Source: an uncultured Bacteroidales bacterium (GTDB lineage Bacteria; Bacteroidota; Bacteroidia; Bacteroidales; Paludibacteraceae). Taken from it: a stretch of 64,000 bases of DNA. The first letter of the stretch is position 1. Each line of letters begins with the position of its first letter. Shown piece after piece: positions 51,713 through 62,045 of this stretch. A program made the translations under genes and the position numbers. The DNA lies in NCBI GenBank assembly GCA_937885465.1, contig CAKZZM010000006.1:27742-91741 (forward strand), read 5' to 3'. The notes beneath the pieces were generated by a model, which was not told the DNA's origin, ran no database searches, and was given only the letters and a program-made list of their open reading frames with translations.

Positions 51713-52369
51713 TTACGCGGCATCATTAATGCCTAAAAATAAGAGATCTTTGAAAAGTTTGTTTTTATCGTCGAAAACAGGTGGTTTATTTCTTGTATGT
51801 TCGGTCATTTTTCCGAACGTTGAAATAAATCGCTCAATCATCATTGCATAGTGTAGCAGAAGTTTAACTTTTCCGATGGAATAGTCAATGCCGCATTGCT
51901 TGCAAAAAGCCCTCGCCACATTGACAGCCGCCAAGGATAGGTTGAGGTGAAAGTCAATAGCATTCACATTTCGCAACTGACAATGCTGTAAGCCATAAAC
52001 TGCTTGCTGTCTCGGAAGAGAAACTCTATCTGAAAACGTGTGCTGTAGCTGTTGATGATATCTTGTGTTGCCATCTTGCTGCTGAATAAATCCGGTGTTG
52101 AAAGCAAACCAGTCGAAAACCTTTCGGAAATTTTGTCGAAAACGACTTTCACACGACTTTCCGTATCTGGCAAGTTGCAGGAAATAGATGCGACCTTTGA
52201 TGGTTAAGACGAGCGTCATTGTTTCAATAAAAAATGATACGAATGACGCATTAACTGACTTAATGCTGCGAATAGCAACCAATACAAGCAATCTTACTTG
52301 TTCGGGCGGCCTGATTGTTTTGATGTTCTTGTACACAACAAAGATACAAAATATCAGCCACTTGTGCAA
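51713..52369 (-). pseudogene. IS4-like DDE transposase remnant with internal deletion and frameshifts
   Basis: The first frame holds a transposase N-terminus (LTIKGRIYFLQLARYGK, then SRFRQNFRKVFDWFAF). The other frame (about 52080-51965) holds the YSTRFQIEFLFRDSKQF block with the last catalytic Glu region. The first frame then resumes with LQHCQLRNVNAIDFHLNLSL. The middle of the enzyme, with the catalytic Asp residues, is absent. Inactive. No clear terminal inverted repeats in 51660-51712 or 52370-52647; those flanks show nothing else I can name. Confidence 0.75.
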
Positions 52370-52647
52370 GTGTTTGACGATAAAGATTTACTTCAAAGAA
52401 CACTTTTTTTGAGGGGAATGCAGGCGGTTAGTTTAACCGATTATCAGTAACCCCTCACAACTGATGATTTTTTAACAAAATATGGTCTTGCCACACCTAA
52501 CTGGCCATATGTTAACTTATAAATAATTTTTTAACGAAGTATTGCCTTAAAGAAGATTTAAAGTTTTTGTAGAAGTTTGGGACTATTATTGTCTGTTGAG
52601 AATAAAATCAATGATTGTATAAAATTAAATAAAAGAGTAGGGCATTA

Positions 52648-53524
52648 ATGGAAGATAAATTGGCAATACAACTATTTGAGGGAAAGAAAGTTCGAGTCGT
52701 ATTGGACGAGGAACAAGAGAAGTATTTTTTCTTTGTAGTAGACGTAGTTGGTGTACTAATTGAAAGTGTCGATTACCAAGCTGCTCGCAAGTATTGGAAA
52801 GTGCTGAAGGGGCGCCTGCTAAAGGAGGGGAATGAACCGGTAACAAATTGTTACCAGTTGAAATTACCGGCTGCAGATGGGAAAAAACGCATGACGGATA
52901 TGGCTGATTTGCAGGGTATTTTTCGTATCATTCAGTCCATACCATCTAAGAAAGCCGAGCCGGTAAAACAATGGCTGGCGCAATTAGGACAGCAACGTAT
53001 TGACCAGATGATAGACCCGGAACAGACGTTCCAAATGGCTGTAGATGACTATCGCCGTCAAGGCTATTCAGATAAGTGGATCAACGAGCGCATGCGTTCT
53101 ATTGAGATGCGTAAAGAACTGACGGACGAATGGCAACGTAGTGGTGTAACAGAGCAACGAGACTTTGCCATTATGACGAATGTACTCACGCAAGCATGGA
53201 GCGGAATGACAACCGGAGAGTATAAGAAATTCAAGGGACTAACCAAAGAGAACCTGCGTGATAACATGACCAATATCGAAATTGGCACAAAATACACTTG
53301 CAGAGGTTGCAACGACTGAATACTCACGTCAATCTAACCCACAAACGATGGAGGAAAACAAACGTGTTGCACGTGAAGGAGGCGATGTGGCTCGTGAGGC
53401 TCGTGAGACGATGGAGAAACGCCTCGGGCGCTCAGTAGTATCGAAAGAACGTGCCTCGGATTACATTATCGATGCAAGTAAGAAAGAAAAGGAGGACGAA
53501 CTACCTTTTGATGAAAACAAATAA
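52648..53524 (+). pseudogene. Bro-N-domain protein (phage antirepressor/DinD-like), frameshifted
   Basis: The first 223 codons carry a Bro-N domain (AIQLFEGKKVRVVLDEEQEKYFF, DYQAARKYWKVLKGRL, LQGIFRIIQSIPSKKAEP) and the DinD-like C-terminal part (GYSDKWINERMRSIEMRKELTDEW). At about 53282 the frame is lost; shifting by one base continues as AQNTLAEVATTEYSRQS and QTMEENKRVAREGGDVA to a stop at 53524, giving a normal protein of about 290 residues. One extra T in GAAATTGG explains it. Either a real mutation or an assembly error. These genes commonly accompany type I RM loci. Confidence 0.8.
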
Positions 53525-53574
53525 TCGACTCACAACCGACCGATGAGCGGGAGAAGAGCGAGAGATAAATAGAA

Positions 53575-54791
53575 ATGAAAGAAGAAAACGAAATATCAGA
53601 GCAACCGCGTATTGTGAAATCGCACGATATACGTATTGATACGGACTACGCGAAATGGATTGCCGAGTTGAAGCACCGCTACCGTTCGGCGCAAGTAAAG
53701 GCATCTGTTCGCGTAAACGCAGAAAAACTGCTCTTCAATTGGGAGTTAGGACATGACTTGGTGCAAAAGAAAGCCGAAGAACGTTGGGGAGCAGGTGTCG
53801 TAGAGCAAGTGAGCCTTGATCTGCAGCGTGAGTTCCCCAATGCGGATGGGCTCTCTGCTAAGAACCTTTGGTTCATGAAGAAATGGTATCTGTTTTATTC
53901 ATCTTCCGAGACTCAAGAAAAACTCTACCAGTTTGGTAGAGAAATTAGTGAGAGAAAACTATTACAATCTACCAGAGAATCACAGAATGCTGAAAATCTG
54001 CAGAGGCAAAAACTCTACCAGCTTGGTGGAGAATTTCCTGCTTCATTTGCGTTAGTTCCTTGGAGACACCATGTAGAGATTATTTCCAAATGCAAATCCG
54101 TGGATGAGGCTTTGTTCTACATAGGTAAGACGATAGAGCAGGGTATGAGTCGTGCGGCATTGGTTAACTGCATCAAAGCGAACTTATACGAACATCAAGG
54201 AAAGATTCTCAATAACTTTGCCGAACACATGCCTGCATTGCAAAGCAAATTAGTGCAAGAAGTACTCAAAGAGAACTATGACTTCGGCTTGCAACCGTCA
54301 AGCATGAGATTTACGATGAGCAGGAATTAGAAGATGCTCTAAGTCAAAGTGTAACAGACTTGTTATTAGAACTTGGAACCGGTTTTGCTTTCATCGGACG
54401 ACAAAAAGAACTGATAGTCGGAAATACAACGCGTAAGATTGATTTGCTCTTCTATCATATCCGGTTGCGCTGCTATGTAGTTTGCGAATTGAAAGCAAAG
54501 GCTTTTGAACCGGAGTTCGCAGGAAAGTTGAATTTTTATGTCAATGCAGTGGATGACATATTGAAAGCAGAAGACGATAATCCCACAATAGGCTTGCTCA
54601 TTTGTTCGGATATGAATAAGGCGGATGTGCAATGGTCGTTCCGTGGCATAAGTACACCGATGGGAGTGGCAACATATAACAACGTCCGCATCAAGGACAT
54701 GTTGCCAACGCAAGAGCAACTAAAAGAACGTATGGAACTCCTGCAAAAAGAACTGCGCGAAACAAAACGATTGATGAAAATTGGTAAATGA
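53575..54791 (+). pseudogene. DUF1016/YhcG-family PD-(D/E)XK nuclease, frameshifted
   Basis: The N-terminal part (251 codons, to 54330) has the DUF1016 winged-helix start (WIAELKHRYRSAQVKASVRVN, LLFNWELGHDLVQKKAEERW) and SFALVPWRHHVEIISKCK. The frame breaks near 54295; the other frame continues VKHEIYDEQELEDALSQSV and LLLELGTGFAFIGRQKELIV, with the nuclease core KIDLLFYHIRLRCYVVCELK (D...E-x-K) to 54791. The joined product would be about 405 residues. Contains two copies of a KLYQxG repeat (near residues 124 and 153). The 3' end overlaps hsdR by 4 nt. Confidence 0.8.
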
Positions 54792-57700
54792 TTATTGTGA
54801 ATACATCAGAGAAACAAATAGAAGATAAACTGATAAGGGCACTGCAACGTGTCAATTATGTGTATCGCGACGATATTCACGACAGGGATGGTCTTGAGGC
54901 AAATTTCAGAGAGAAATTCCAGACTCTTAACAGAGTGCATCTGACGGACGCAGAGTTTACGCGTCTGTTGGAAGAGATTGTCACAACGGATGTGTTCGCC
55001 ACATCCAAGCGCTTGCGCGAGCGAAACACTTTCTTCCGTGAGGATGGTACCCCTTTGCAATATACGCTGGTCAACATGAAGGACTGGTGCAAAAATGATT
55101 ATGAGGTTATTCGGCAGTTTAGGACAAACACACGGAATAGTTATCAATGCTATGATGTGATATTGTTAATCAACGGACTGCCTGTCGTGCAGATAGAACT
55201 GAAGACGCTGGAAGTAAGTCCTCACAGAGCTATGCAGCAGATTGTGGAGTACAAAAACGAACCGGGTAACGGTTATACCAATTCGTTGCTTTGTTTCATG
55301 CAGATGTTCATTGTCAGCAATCGCTCAAGAACCTATTATTTCGCCAATAATAACAGCAATCATTTCAATTTTAACGCAGACGAGAATTATTTGCCGGTCT
55401 ATCAATGGGCTGATGAGAAAAACAATAAGATATCGGGTCTTGATGATTTTATAGAAGCCTTTTTGACTAAGTACAAGTTGGGGGAAATGATAAGTCGTTA
55501 CATGGTATTGGTGAATAGCGAGCAGAAAATCCTCATGATGCGTCCCTATCAGATTTATGCGGTAAAAGCCATCATGAAATGTATTGACGAAAATCGAGGC
55601 AATGGTTATATATGGCACACTACTGGTAGCGGTAAGACGCTCACTTCTTTTAGGACTGCAACTTTGTTAAAAGATAATCCGGAGATTGACAAATGCTTGT
55701 TTGTGGTGGATAGAAAAGATCTTGACCGACAGACGCGAGAAGAGTTTAACCGTTTCCAAGATGGATGTGTGGAAGAGAATACGAATACGGACACGCTCGT
55801 GCGAAGGATATTGTCGGAGGATTATGCGGATAAGATCATAGTGACCACTATTCAGAAACTGGGTATCGCTTTGGACCCGCAGAACCGCCGCAACTATCAA
55901 GAAAGATTGCTTCCTGTCCGTGAAATGCGGATGGTGTTTATCTTCGATGAGTGCCATCGTTCGCAGTTCGGTGACAACCACAAAGCCATAAAAGAATTCT
56001 TCCCGAACTCACAATTGTTTGGTTTTACTGGCACACCTATCTTCGAGCAGAATGCAACCTATACCCAGATTACTGGGGAAGAGGCTTCCTATAAGACAAC
56101 GGAAGATGTGTTTGAGAAAGAACTGCACGCTTATACGATTACGAATGCTATCGAAGACAGGAATGTTTTGCGGTTCCATGTGGACTATTTCAAACCGGAA
56201 GAGGGCGAGGTGACACCTGTCGGGAGTGTTAAAAAACAGGCTATCGTCAAAACCATTCTGCAAAAGCATCAGTCTGCAACCAACGGACGAAGGTTCAATG
56301 CACTTTTTGCAACCGGTTCTATCAATGAGGCTATTGAGTATTGGCATTTATTCCGTCAAATCCAGAAAGAGCAGCAACAGAAAGATCCGACATATGAACC
56401 TTTGAATATCGCGTGTGTGTTTTCTCCACCAGCAGAGGGCAATAGTGATATTATGCAGATTCAGGAGGATTTGTTGCAGGAACGCTTGGATAACCAGACC
56501 GAACCGGATCAGAAAAAACAGGCACTTAAAGCTATAATCAAAGAGTATAATACACAATATGGTACCAATCATTCGGTTGAGGAGTTCGATGTATATTATC
56601 AGGATGTGCAGAAACGCATCAAGGACCAGCGATTTGCCAACACGGACTATCCTCACCGCAACAAGATAGATATTACCATCGTGGTGGATATGCTGCTAAC
56701 GGGCTTTGATTCCAAGTATCTAAATACACTGTATGTGGATAAGAAACTAAAATATCATAGCCTTATTCAGGCATTCTCGCGTACAAATCGAATACTTAAT
56801 GATACTAAGCCATACGGTAATATATTGGATTTCCGTGGACAGCAGGAAGAAGTGGACGAAGCGATTGCTTTGTTCTCGGGAGAAAAGAACGGAGAGGTGG
56901 CTCGTCAAGTTTGGCTTGTAGAACCGGCAGAAGTGATTGCTCAGAAGTATTGTCAAGCAGTTACCAATCTGCGTAATTTCATGAATCTGCAGAATCTGGA
57001 GTTCCGGGCTGATGAAGTGCCCAATCTGAAAGGAGATGAGGCAAAAGCGGGATTCGTGACATATTTCAAAGAAGTACAACGATACAAAACACAATTGGAC
57101 CAATACACCGATCTTGTTAAAACAGACGAGGAAACCGGTGAAGCGTACATGGCCGAGCCCTCCATCGTGGAGGATTTCGGACAGGAGGAAATGCGTGCTT
57201 TCCGAGGTGCTTATCTGGATGTCGCCAAGCAACTAAAAACCAAGCGTGAGCAGTTCGATTCGGAGGTGACCGAAGAAATACAGGAATTGGACTTCGAGTT
57301 TGTGCTATTTGCGTCAGCTGTGATTGATTACGATTACATAATGGAACTGATTACCCGTTATGTGGAAACACCAACCAAGGTGAATATGACCAAAGACCAA
57401 CTGAAGGACTTGGTTTGTTCTACATCCACATTATTGGATGAGCGAGAGGACATCATGGCATATATAGATAGTCTGGATGCCAATAATGTGAATGGAAAAA
57501 CAGAGAAAGAGATTCGTGATGGATATGAGTTGTTCAAGACGGAGAAGTTTGCCAAAGAATTAATGACCATTGCCGATGCGCATCATCTGGATATTGCATC
57601 CTTGAAAACATTTGTGGATGGTATTGTAGAGCGTAGGATTTTCGATGCGGAGAAACTGGACGACCTGCTGACACCTCTACAACTGGGATGGCGAGAACGA

Positions 57701-57799
57701 ATCAATACCGAGACAACTGTAATGAAAGACTTGATCCCCTTGTTGAAACGAATGGTATTAGGACAAAAAATATCAGGCTTGTCCGCTTATGAAGAATAA
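54788..57799 (+). CDS. hsdR: Type I restriction enzyme, endonuclease subunit R
   Basis: 1003 residues. N-terminal PD-(D/E)XK nuclease with YDVILLINGLPVVQIELKTL, SF2 motor with Walker A WHTTGSGKTLTSF, FVVDRKDLDRQT, DEAD-type FIFDECHRSQFG, GFTGTPIF, and motif VI QAFSRTNRILN, plus a helical C-terminus. Translocates DNA and cleaves unmethylated target-bearing DNA with HsdS and HsdM. Start overlaps the upstream nuclease gene (ATGA). Confidence 0.96.
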   Translation: MIIVNTSEKQIEDKLIRALQRVNYVYRDDIHDRDGLEANFREKFQTLNRVHLTDAEFTRLLEEIVTTDVFATSKRLRERNTFFREDGTPLQYTLVNMKDWCKNDYEVIRQFRTNTRNSYQCYDVILLINGLPVVQIELKTLEVSPHRAMQQIVEYKNEPGNGYTNSLLCFMQMFIVSNRSRTYYFANNNSNHFNFNADENYLPVYQWADEKNNKISGLDDFIEAFLTKYKLGEMISRYMVLVNSEQKILMMRPYQIYAVKAIMKCIDENRGNGYIWHTTGSGKTLTSFRTATLLKDNPEIDKCLFVVDRKDLDRQTREEFNRFQDGCVEENTNTDTLVRRILSEDYADKIIVTTIQKLGIALDPQNRRNYQERLLPVREMRMVFIFDECHRSQFGDNHKAIKEFFPNSQLFGFTGTPIFEQNATYTQITGEEASYKTTEDVFEKELHAYTITNAIEDRNVLRFHVDYFKPEEGEVTPVGSVKKQAIVKTILQKHQSATNGRRFNALFATGSINEAIEYWHLFRQIQKEQQQKDPTYEPLNIACVFSPPAEGNSDIMQIQEDLLQERLDNQTEPDQKKQALKAIIKEYNTQYGTNHSVEEFDVYYQDVQKRIKDQRFANTDYPHRNKIDITIVVDMLLTGFDSKYLNTLYVDKKLKYHSLIQAFSRTNRILNDTKPYGNILDFRGQQEEVDEAIALFSGEKNGEVARQVWLVEPAEVIAQKYCQAVTNLRNFMNLQNLEFRADEVPNLKGDEAKAGFVTYFKEVQRYKTQLDQYTDLVKTDEETGEAYMAEPSIVEDFGQEEMRAFRGAYLDVAKQLKTKREQFDSEVTEEIQELDFEFVLFASAVIDYDYIMELITRYVETPTKVNMTKDQLKDLVCSTSTLLDEREDIMAYIDSLDANNVNGKTEKEIRDGYELFKTEKFAKELMTIADAHHLDIASLKTFVDGIVERRIFDAEKLDDLLTPLQLGWRERINTETTVMKDLIPLLKRMVLGQKISGLSAYEE

Positions 57800-57816
57800 A
57801 ACTGACACCAAAGCAG

Positions 57817-59223
57817 ATGAATGAAAATCATACATATCAGCAATCAATGTGCTCCCATAGTGCTGCCTCCTTCGAGTCAAACACGGCAACGAGACGGCAA
57901 AGAGACGATAACGAGACGAAAACGACTGCTAACGATACCGTGAGACTTGTGCCACAACTCCGCTTCCCAGAATTCCAAGATGCAGGAGAGTGGCAACTAG
58001 TTACTCTAAAAGATATAGGTAGAACTTATAATGGTCTTACCGGTAAAAGTGGTGAAGACTTTGGAATAGGCGAACCATATGTCTCATATAAGCAAGTATT
58101 TAATGGAACAAATATAAGTATAGAAGAATGTCCATTGGTTGCTATTAAAAATGGAGAAAAGCAAACCAAACTGAAAAAAGGAGATATATTAGTAACAATA
58201 TCTTCAGAAACTGCCCAAGAAATAGGAATGGTGAATGTTATAACTGAGGATTTAAAAAAGAGTGTTTATTTAAATAGTTTTTGTTTTATATTTAGGTCTC
58301 AAAATAATTGTTTTATTCCATCATTTGCAAAATACTTATTCAACACTCCAGCCTATAGAAGGCAAATTACCTCAATAGCTCAAGGAATAACGCGATATAA
58401 TTTATCAAAAGATAATTTTTTGAAATTGAAGTTGTTTATTCCAGGTCTTCAAGAACAACAAAAAATAGCATCATGTTTGTTGTCAATTGACGATGAGATT
58501 AGTGAAACAAAACAAAAATTAGAGCAACTAAAGGCACATAAAAAAGCACTTTTGCAGAAACTTTTCCCGCAGCGAGGTAAAACCGTCCCCGAACTCCGCT
58601 TTCCTGAATTTAAAGATGCTGGGGAGTGGGAAGAAGACACTTTAGGTGGAGAATGTGGTGTGTGTGAATTGCGAAATGGATACACGCCATCAAAATACAA
58701 TAATGCATATTGGACTAATGGTACAATTCCATGGTTTAGAATGGAAGATATTCGAAAACACGGTAGGATATTAAGTGATTCCATCCAGCACATAACACCC
58801 GAAGCCGTAAAAGGCGAGTTGTTTGAGGCTGGTAGTATCATTATGTCAACGACAGCTACAATCGGTGAATATGCCCTTTTGCTTGCTGATTCACTTGCAA
58901 ATCAGCGATTTACAAACATAGTGATTCGCAAATCGCGGAAAAAGGAAGTAGATTCTTATTTTCTCTTTTATTATTGTAATTATATTTCAGAATGGTGCAA
59001 ACGTAATACAAATACGGGTGGGTTGTTATCTGTAGATATGGATGGCTTGAAGAGATATAAAATTTATATACCTAAGGATATAAAGGAGCAAAAAAAGATT
59101 GTCGATGTATTGAGGTCAATAGATAAATCAGTAAATGAAATTGAGCAAAAGATAGAAACTCTTAAATTACATAAGCAATTTTTTTTGCAAAAACTCTTCT
59201 TTCCTAAAAACCAACAACAATGA
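57817..59223 (+). CDS. hsdS: Type I restriction enzyme, specificity subunit S
   Basis: 468 residues with two target-recognition domains. Each half starts with a repeat: VPQLRFPEFQDAGEWQLVTL (about 46) and VPELRFPEFKDAGEWEEDTL (about 256), and ends with a coiled coil (EQLKAHKKALLQKLFPQRG and ETLKLHKQFFLQKLFFP). The recognition domains are AT-rich compared with the repeats, as expected for exchanged segments. The first 40 residues are an unusual Ser/Thr/Asn-rich extension; the start could be internal (M11). Overlaps the next gene by 4 nt. Confidence 0.93.
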   Translation: MNENHTYQQSMCSHSAASFESNTATRRQRDDNETKTTANDTVRLVPQLRFPEFQDAGEWQLVTLKDIGRTYNGLTGKSGEDFGIGEPYVSYKQVFNGTNISIEECPLVAIKNGEKQTKLKKGDILVTISSETAQEIGMVNVITEDLKKSVYLNSFCFIFRSQNNCFIPSFAKYLFNTPAYRRQITSIAQGITRYNLSKDNFLKLKLFIPGLQEQQKIASCLLSIDDEISETKQKLEQLKAHKKALLQKLFPQRGKTVPELRFPEFKDAGEWEEDTLGGECGVCELRNGYTPSKYNNAYWTNGTIPWFRMEDIRKHGRILSDSIQHITPEAVKGELFEAGSIIMSTTATIGEYALLLADSLANQRFTNIVIRKSRKKEVDSYFLFYYCNYISEWCKRNTNTGGLLSVDMDGLKRYKIYIPKDIKEQKKIVDVLRSIDKSVNEIEQKIETLKLHKQFFLQKLFFPKNQQQ

Positions 59224-60334
59224 CATTACAAGAAATAGCAACACAAATAAAGAATGATGATAAGGCAAATATATATTTGCTTTATGCATTTAATTCAACA
59301 GGGAAGACTCGTTTGTCTGTGGAGTATAAAGAGTGTAATAGAAATCCTGAAACACATAGGCAGACAGGGGTCTATTATAATGCATTCAGTGAGGATTTGT
59401 TTCAATGGGATAATGATATAGACCATAGTGAGCAAGATGTCAAAATGAGAATTGTGATGAGTAGTTTGAGTTCACTTCATGCGCAAATTACAGAAGAAGA
59501 TGTTAGAGAAAAGTTAAGTCCATATAATCCTAAATATGATTTTGATTTTATACAAAATGAAGAAAACCCTGAATTGGGCTATTCTGCTATAACCTTTTAT
59601 TTGAAGGGTGATGAGAATAAAAAACCAATCAAAATATCAAGAGCGGAAGAACGTATCTTTGTCTGGTGTTTCTTTTTGGCTTTGTTTTACACAGAAGGAT
59701 GGGCAAATGAACAAAACAAATATATTTTCATAGATGATCCCATATCTAGTTTAGATGATCATAATATCTTTGTTACTATTTTTACTATAGTAGAACTAAT
59801 AAAACGTTATTATCAGCAGAAGAAAATAATAATCACTACACATCATATAGGTTTTACATCCATATTAGTAGATTTAATAACAAAAGGAGAATTAAGTAGT
59901 AGTTTAAAACCAAGAATCCGGAGAACAACAAGTACAAAATTTATATTCTTAACAAGAGCAACGAAGAGAATTATTCTTTAGATACGCATAAACATAGTGT
60001 GTGGTTGTATCATTTGCGCTTATTACAACTTTTAAGGGATGCGATAAGGAATGACGCTTTGGAAATATACCATGCAGCTATGCTCCGGCAACTATTAGAG
60101 AATATAACTGCATTCATAGGAGATAAAAGCCCTTCTGCAATGTTAGAACATTTAGGTTTTCCTCATGCAAATGAACTTTTGAATCAAGAGAACGCATTGA
60201 CCCATCGCGATGTGTATTATCCGCAATGGGATATTATGACTAATGATAATAAACAAATGATAAAGGATGTTGTGGAATTTTTGACAAAGACATTCCATTT
60301 TGTAATTCCAAATAGTCAACAAGAAAATATATGA
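59220..60334 (+). pseudogene. PrrC/RloC-like AAA ATPase with anticodon-nuclease-like C-terminus, frameshifted
   Basis: ATPase part (to 59981): Walker A YAFNSTGKTRLS, YNAFSEDLFQWDND, ISRAEERIFVWCFF (signature), IFIDDPISSLDD (Walker B), and ITTHHIGF. Near 59920 the frame shifts; the second frame reads NKYKIYILNKSNEENYSLDT and continues through LYHLRLLQLLRDAIRN to AMLRQLLENITAFIG and NALTHRDVY, stopping at 60334. R-x3-E and a His 35 residues later match the arrangement of the PrrC/RloC tRNA nuclease site. PrrC genes sit inside type I RM loci and act when the RM enzyme is inhibited. Family assignment is good; tRNA nuclease activity is an inference, and the frameshift separates ATPase from nuclease. 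Confidence 0.7.
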
Positions 60335-61959
60335 GCGATACTAATCAACACAAATTAGGCAAAATCCTTTGGGATATAGCAAATGAACTGCGAGGATCTA
60401 TGATGGCGGATGACTTCCGCGATTATATGTTGTCTTTCCTCTTCTGGAAATATCTTTCGGATAACTATGTTAAGGCTGCACAAAAAGAACTTGGGACAGA
60501 ATATCCGGAAACACCCAAAGATATTATGGAGAAAATGGGCGTTAGTAGTCCCCTGCAAATTTGGTATGAAGAAAACCCTGACGATATATTTCTGTTTGAA
60601 AAACAGATGCGTCGCAAGATACACTATGTCATTGAGCCTAAATACTTGTGGGATAACATTGTAGAATTGGCTCGGAAGCAAAGTGAAAATCTACTTGTTA
60701 CTTTGCAAGAAGGGTTTAAGTATATCGAAAACGATTCGTTTGAGAGTTCCTTCAAAGGCTTGTTCTCAGAGGTTAATTTGAATTCTGAAAAATTAGGAAA
60801 GAACTATACAGAGCGCAATAAACTGTCGGCACGTGTTATTACGACAATATCAGAAGGATTAAATGAGTTTTCGACAGATTCAGATTCTTTAGGTGACGCA
60901 TATGAATATCTGATAGGTCGGTTTGCAGCCGGTTCCGGGCAAAAAGCAGGTGAATTCTACACGCCGCAAATGATTTCTACTATCTTGTCGCGAATCGTTA
61001 TTCTGGATTGTCAGGATTCGAAAACGGGCAATAAAAGTAAGATAAACAAGGTTCTTGATTTCGCGTGTGGGTCAGGCTCTTTGCTGCTGAATGTTCGCAA
61101 TCAAATGGGACCTAATAAGATAGGAAAAATCTACGGACAAGAAAAGAATATTACGACGTACAACCTTGCTCGGATGAATATGCTATTGCATGGGGTGAAA
61201 GATACGGAGTTTGAGATTCATCATGGTGATTCATTGGCAAATGATTGGAGTATTCTTAGAGAAGATAATCCTGCAAAGAAAATAACTTTTGATGCCGTAG
61301 TCGCCAATCCACCGTTCTCACTTCGTTGGGATCCATCGGAAGAGACAGCAAAGGATTACCGATTCAGTCGTTATGGACTTGCACCAAGGTCTGCTGCTGA
61401 TTTTGCATTCTTGTTGCATGGATTCCATTATCTGAGTGATGAAGGAACGATGGCAATCATATTGCCGCATGGCGTTCTATTCCGCGGAGGCAAAGAATAT
61501 GACATCCGTAAGAAACTGCTTGAAGATGACAATATAGATGCAGTTATCGGCTTGCCGGCTAATCTGTTCTATTCAACTGGCATCCCTGTTTGTATCTTGG
61601 TTCTCAAGAAGTGCCGCAAGAGTGACAAAATATTGTTTATCAATGCTTCCTCGGAAGAGCACTATCAAAAAGATAAACGACAAAACACTCTCAGAGACAG
61701 TGATGTTGAGGATATCGTAAAGACATATCAGTATCGTATGGAGGAACCACGTTATTCCCGCTTGGTGTCCATGTCCGAGATTAAAGAGAATGACTTTAAT
61801 CTGAACATCACCCGTTATGTCAATCTTTCACAAGACGAAACGCCGATAGATATAAACAGCGTCCATGACCAACTGGTAGCGATTGAAAAATCCATCCAAA
61901 CCGTTAAGGCTGAGCACAATAAATATCTCGCCGAATTAGGTCTTCCATTGTTGCCGTAA
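60331..61959 (+). CDS. hsdM: Type I restriction enzyme, methyltransferase subunit M
   Basis: 542 residues. N-terminal helical HsdM domain (ILWDIANELRGSMMADDFRDYMLSF...), AGEFYTPQMISTILSRIV, SAM motif I VLDFACGSGSLLLNV, catalytic N6-adenine motif IV ANPPFSLRW. Overlaps the upstream ORF by 4 nt, so the order is R-S-(PrrC-like)-M, an uncommon arrangement. Confidence 0.96.
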   Translation: MSDTNQHKLGKILWDIANELRGSMMADDFRDYMLSFLFWKYLSDNYVKAAQKELGTEYPETPKDIMEKMGVSSPLQIWYEENPDDIFLFEKQMRRKIHYVIEPKYLWDNIVELARKQSENLLVTLQEGFKYIENDSFESSFKGLFSEVNLNSEKLGKNYTERNKLSARVITTISEGLNEFSTDSDSLGDAYEYLIGRFAAGSGQKAGEFYTPQMISTILSRIVILDCQDSKTGNKSKINKVLDFACGSGSLLLNVRNQMGPNKIGKIYGQEKNITTYNLARMNMLLHGVKDTEFEIHHGDSLANDWSILREDNPAKKITFDAVVANPPFSLRWDPSEETAKDYRFSRYGLAPRSAADFAFLLHGFHYLSDEGTMAIILPHGVLFRGGKEYDIRKKLLEDDNIDAVIGLPANLFYSTGIPVCILVLKKCRKSDKILFINASSEEHYQKDKRQNTLRDSDVEDIVKTYQYRMEEPRYSRLVSMSEIKENDFNLNITRYVNLSQDETPIDINSVHDQLVAIEKSIQTVKAEHNKYLAELGLPLLP

Positions 61960-62045
61960 TCTCAAAAATATTACAAAGGGGTTATCAATAAGTTTAATCT
62001 TGTTGCAGGTAAAAAATAGTATGTTTAAAGTAATCTAAAAAGAAA

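Noticed and set aside
52424..52441. GGTTAGTTTAACC palindrome as an attachment site or IS end
   Set aside because: No matching second copy was found at the other end of the island.
53282..54300. Phase variation as explanation for the frameshifts in the Bro-N and DUF1016 genes
   Set aside because: No homopolymer or short tandem repeat of useful length lies at either break.
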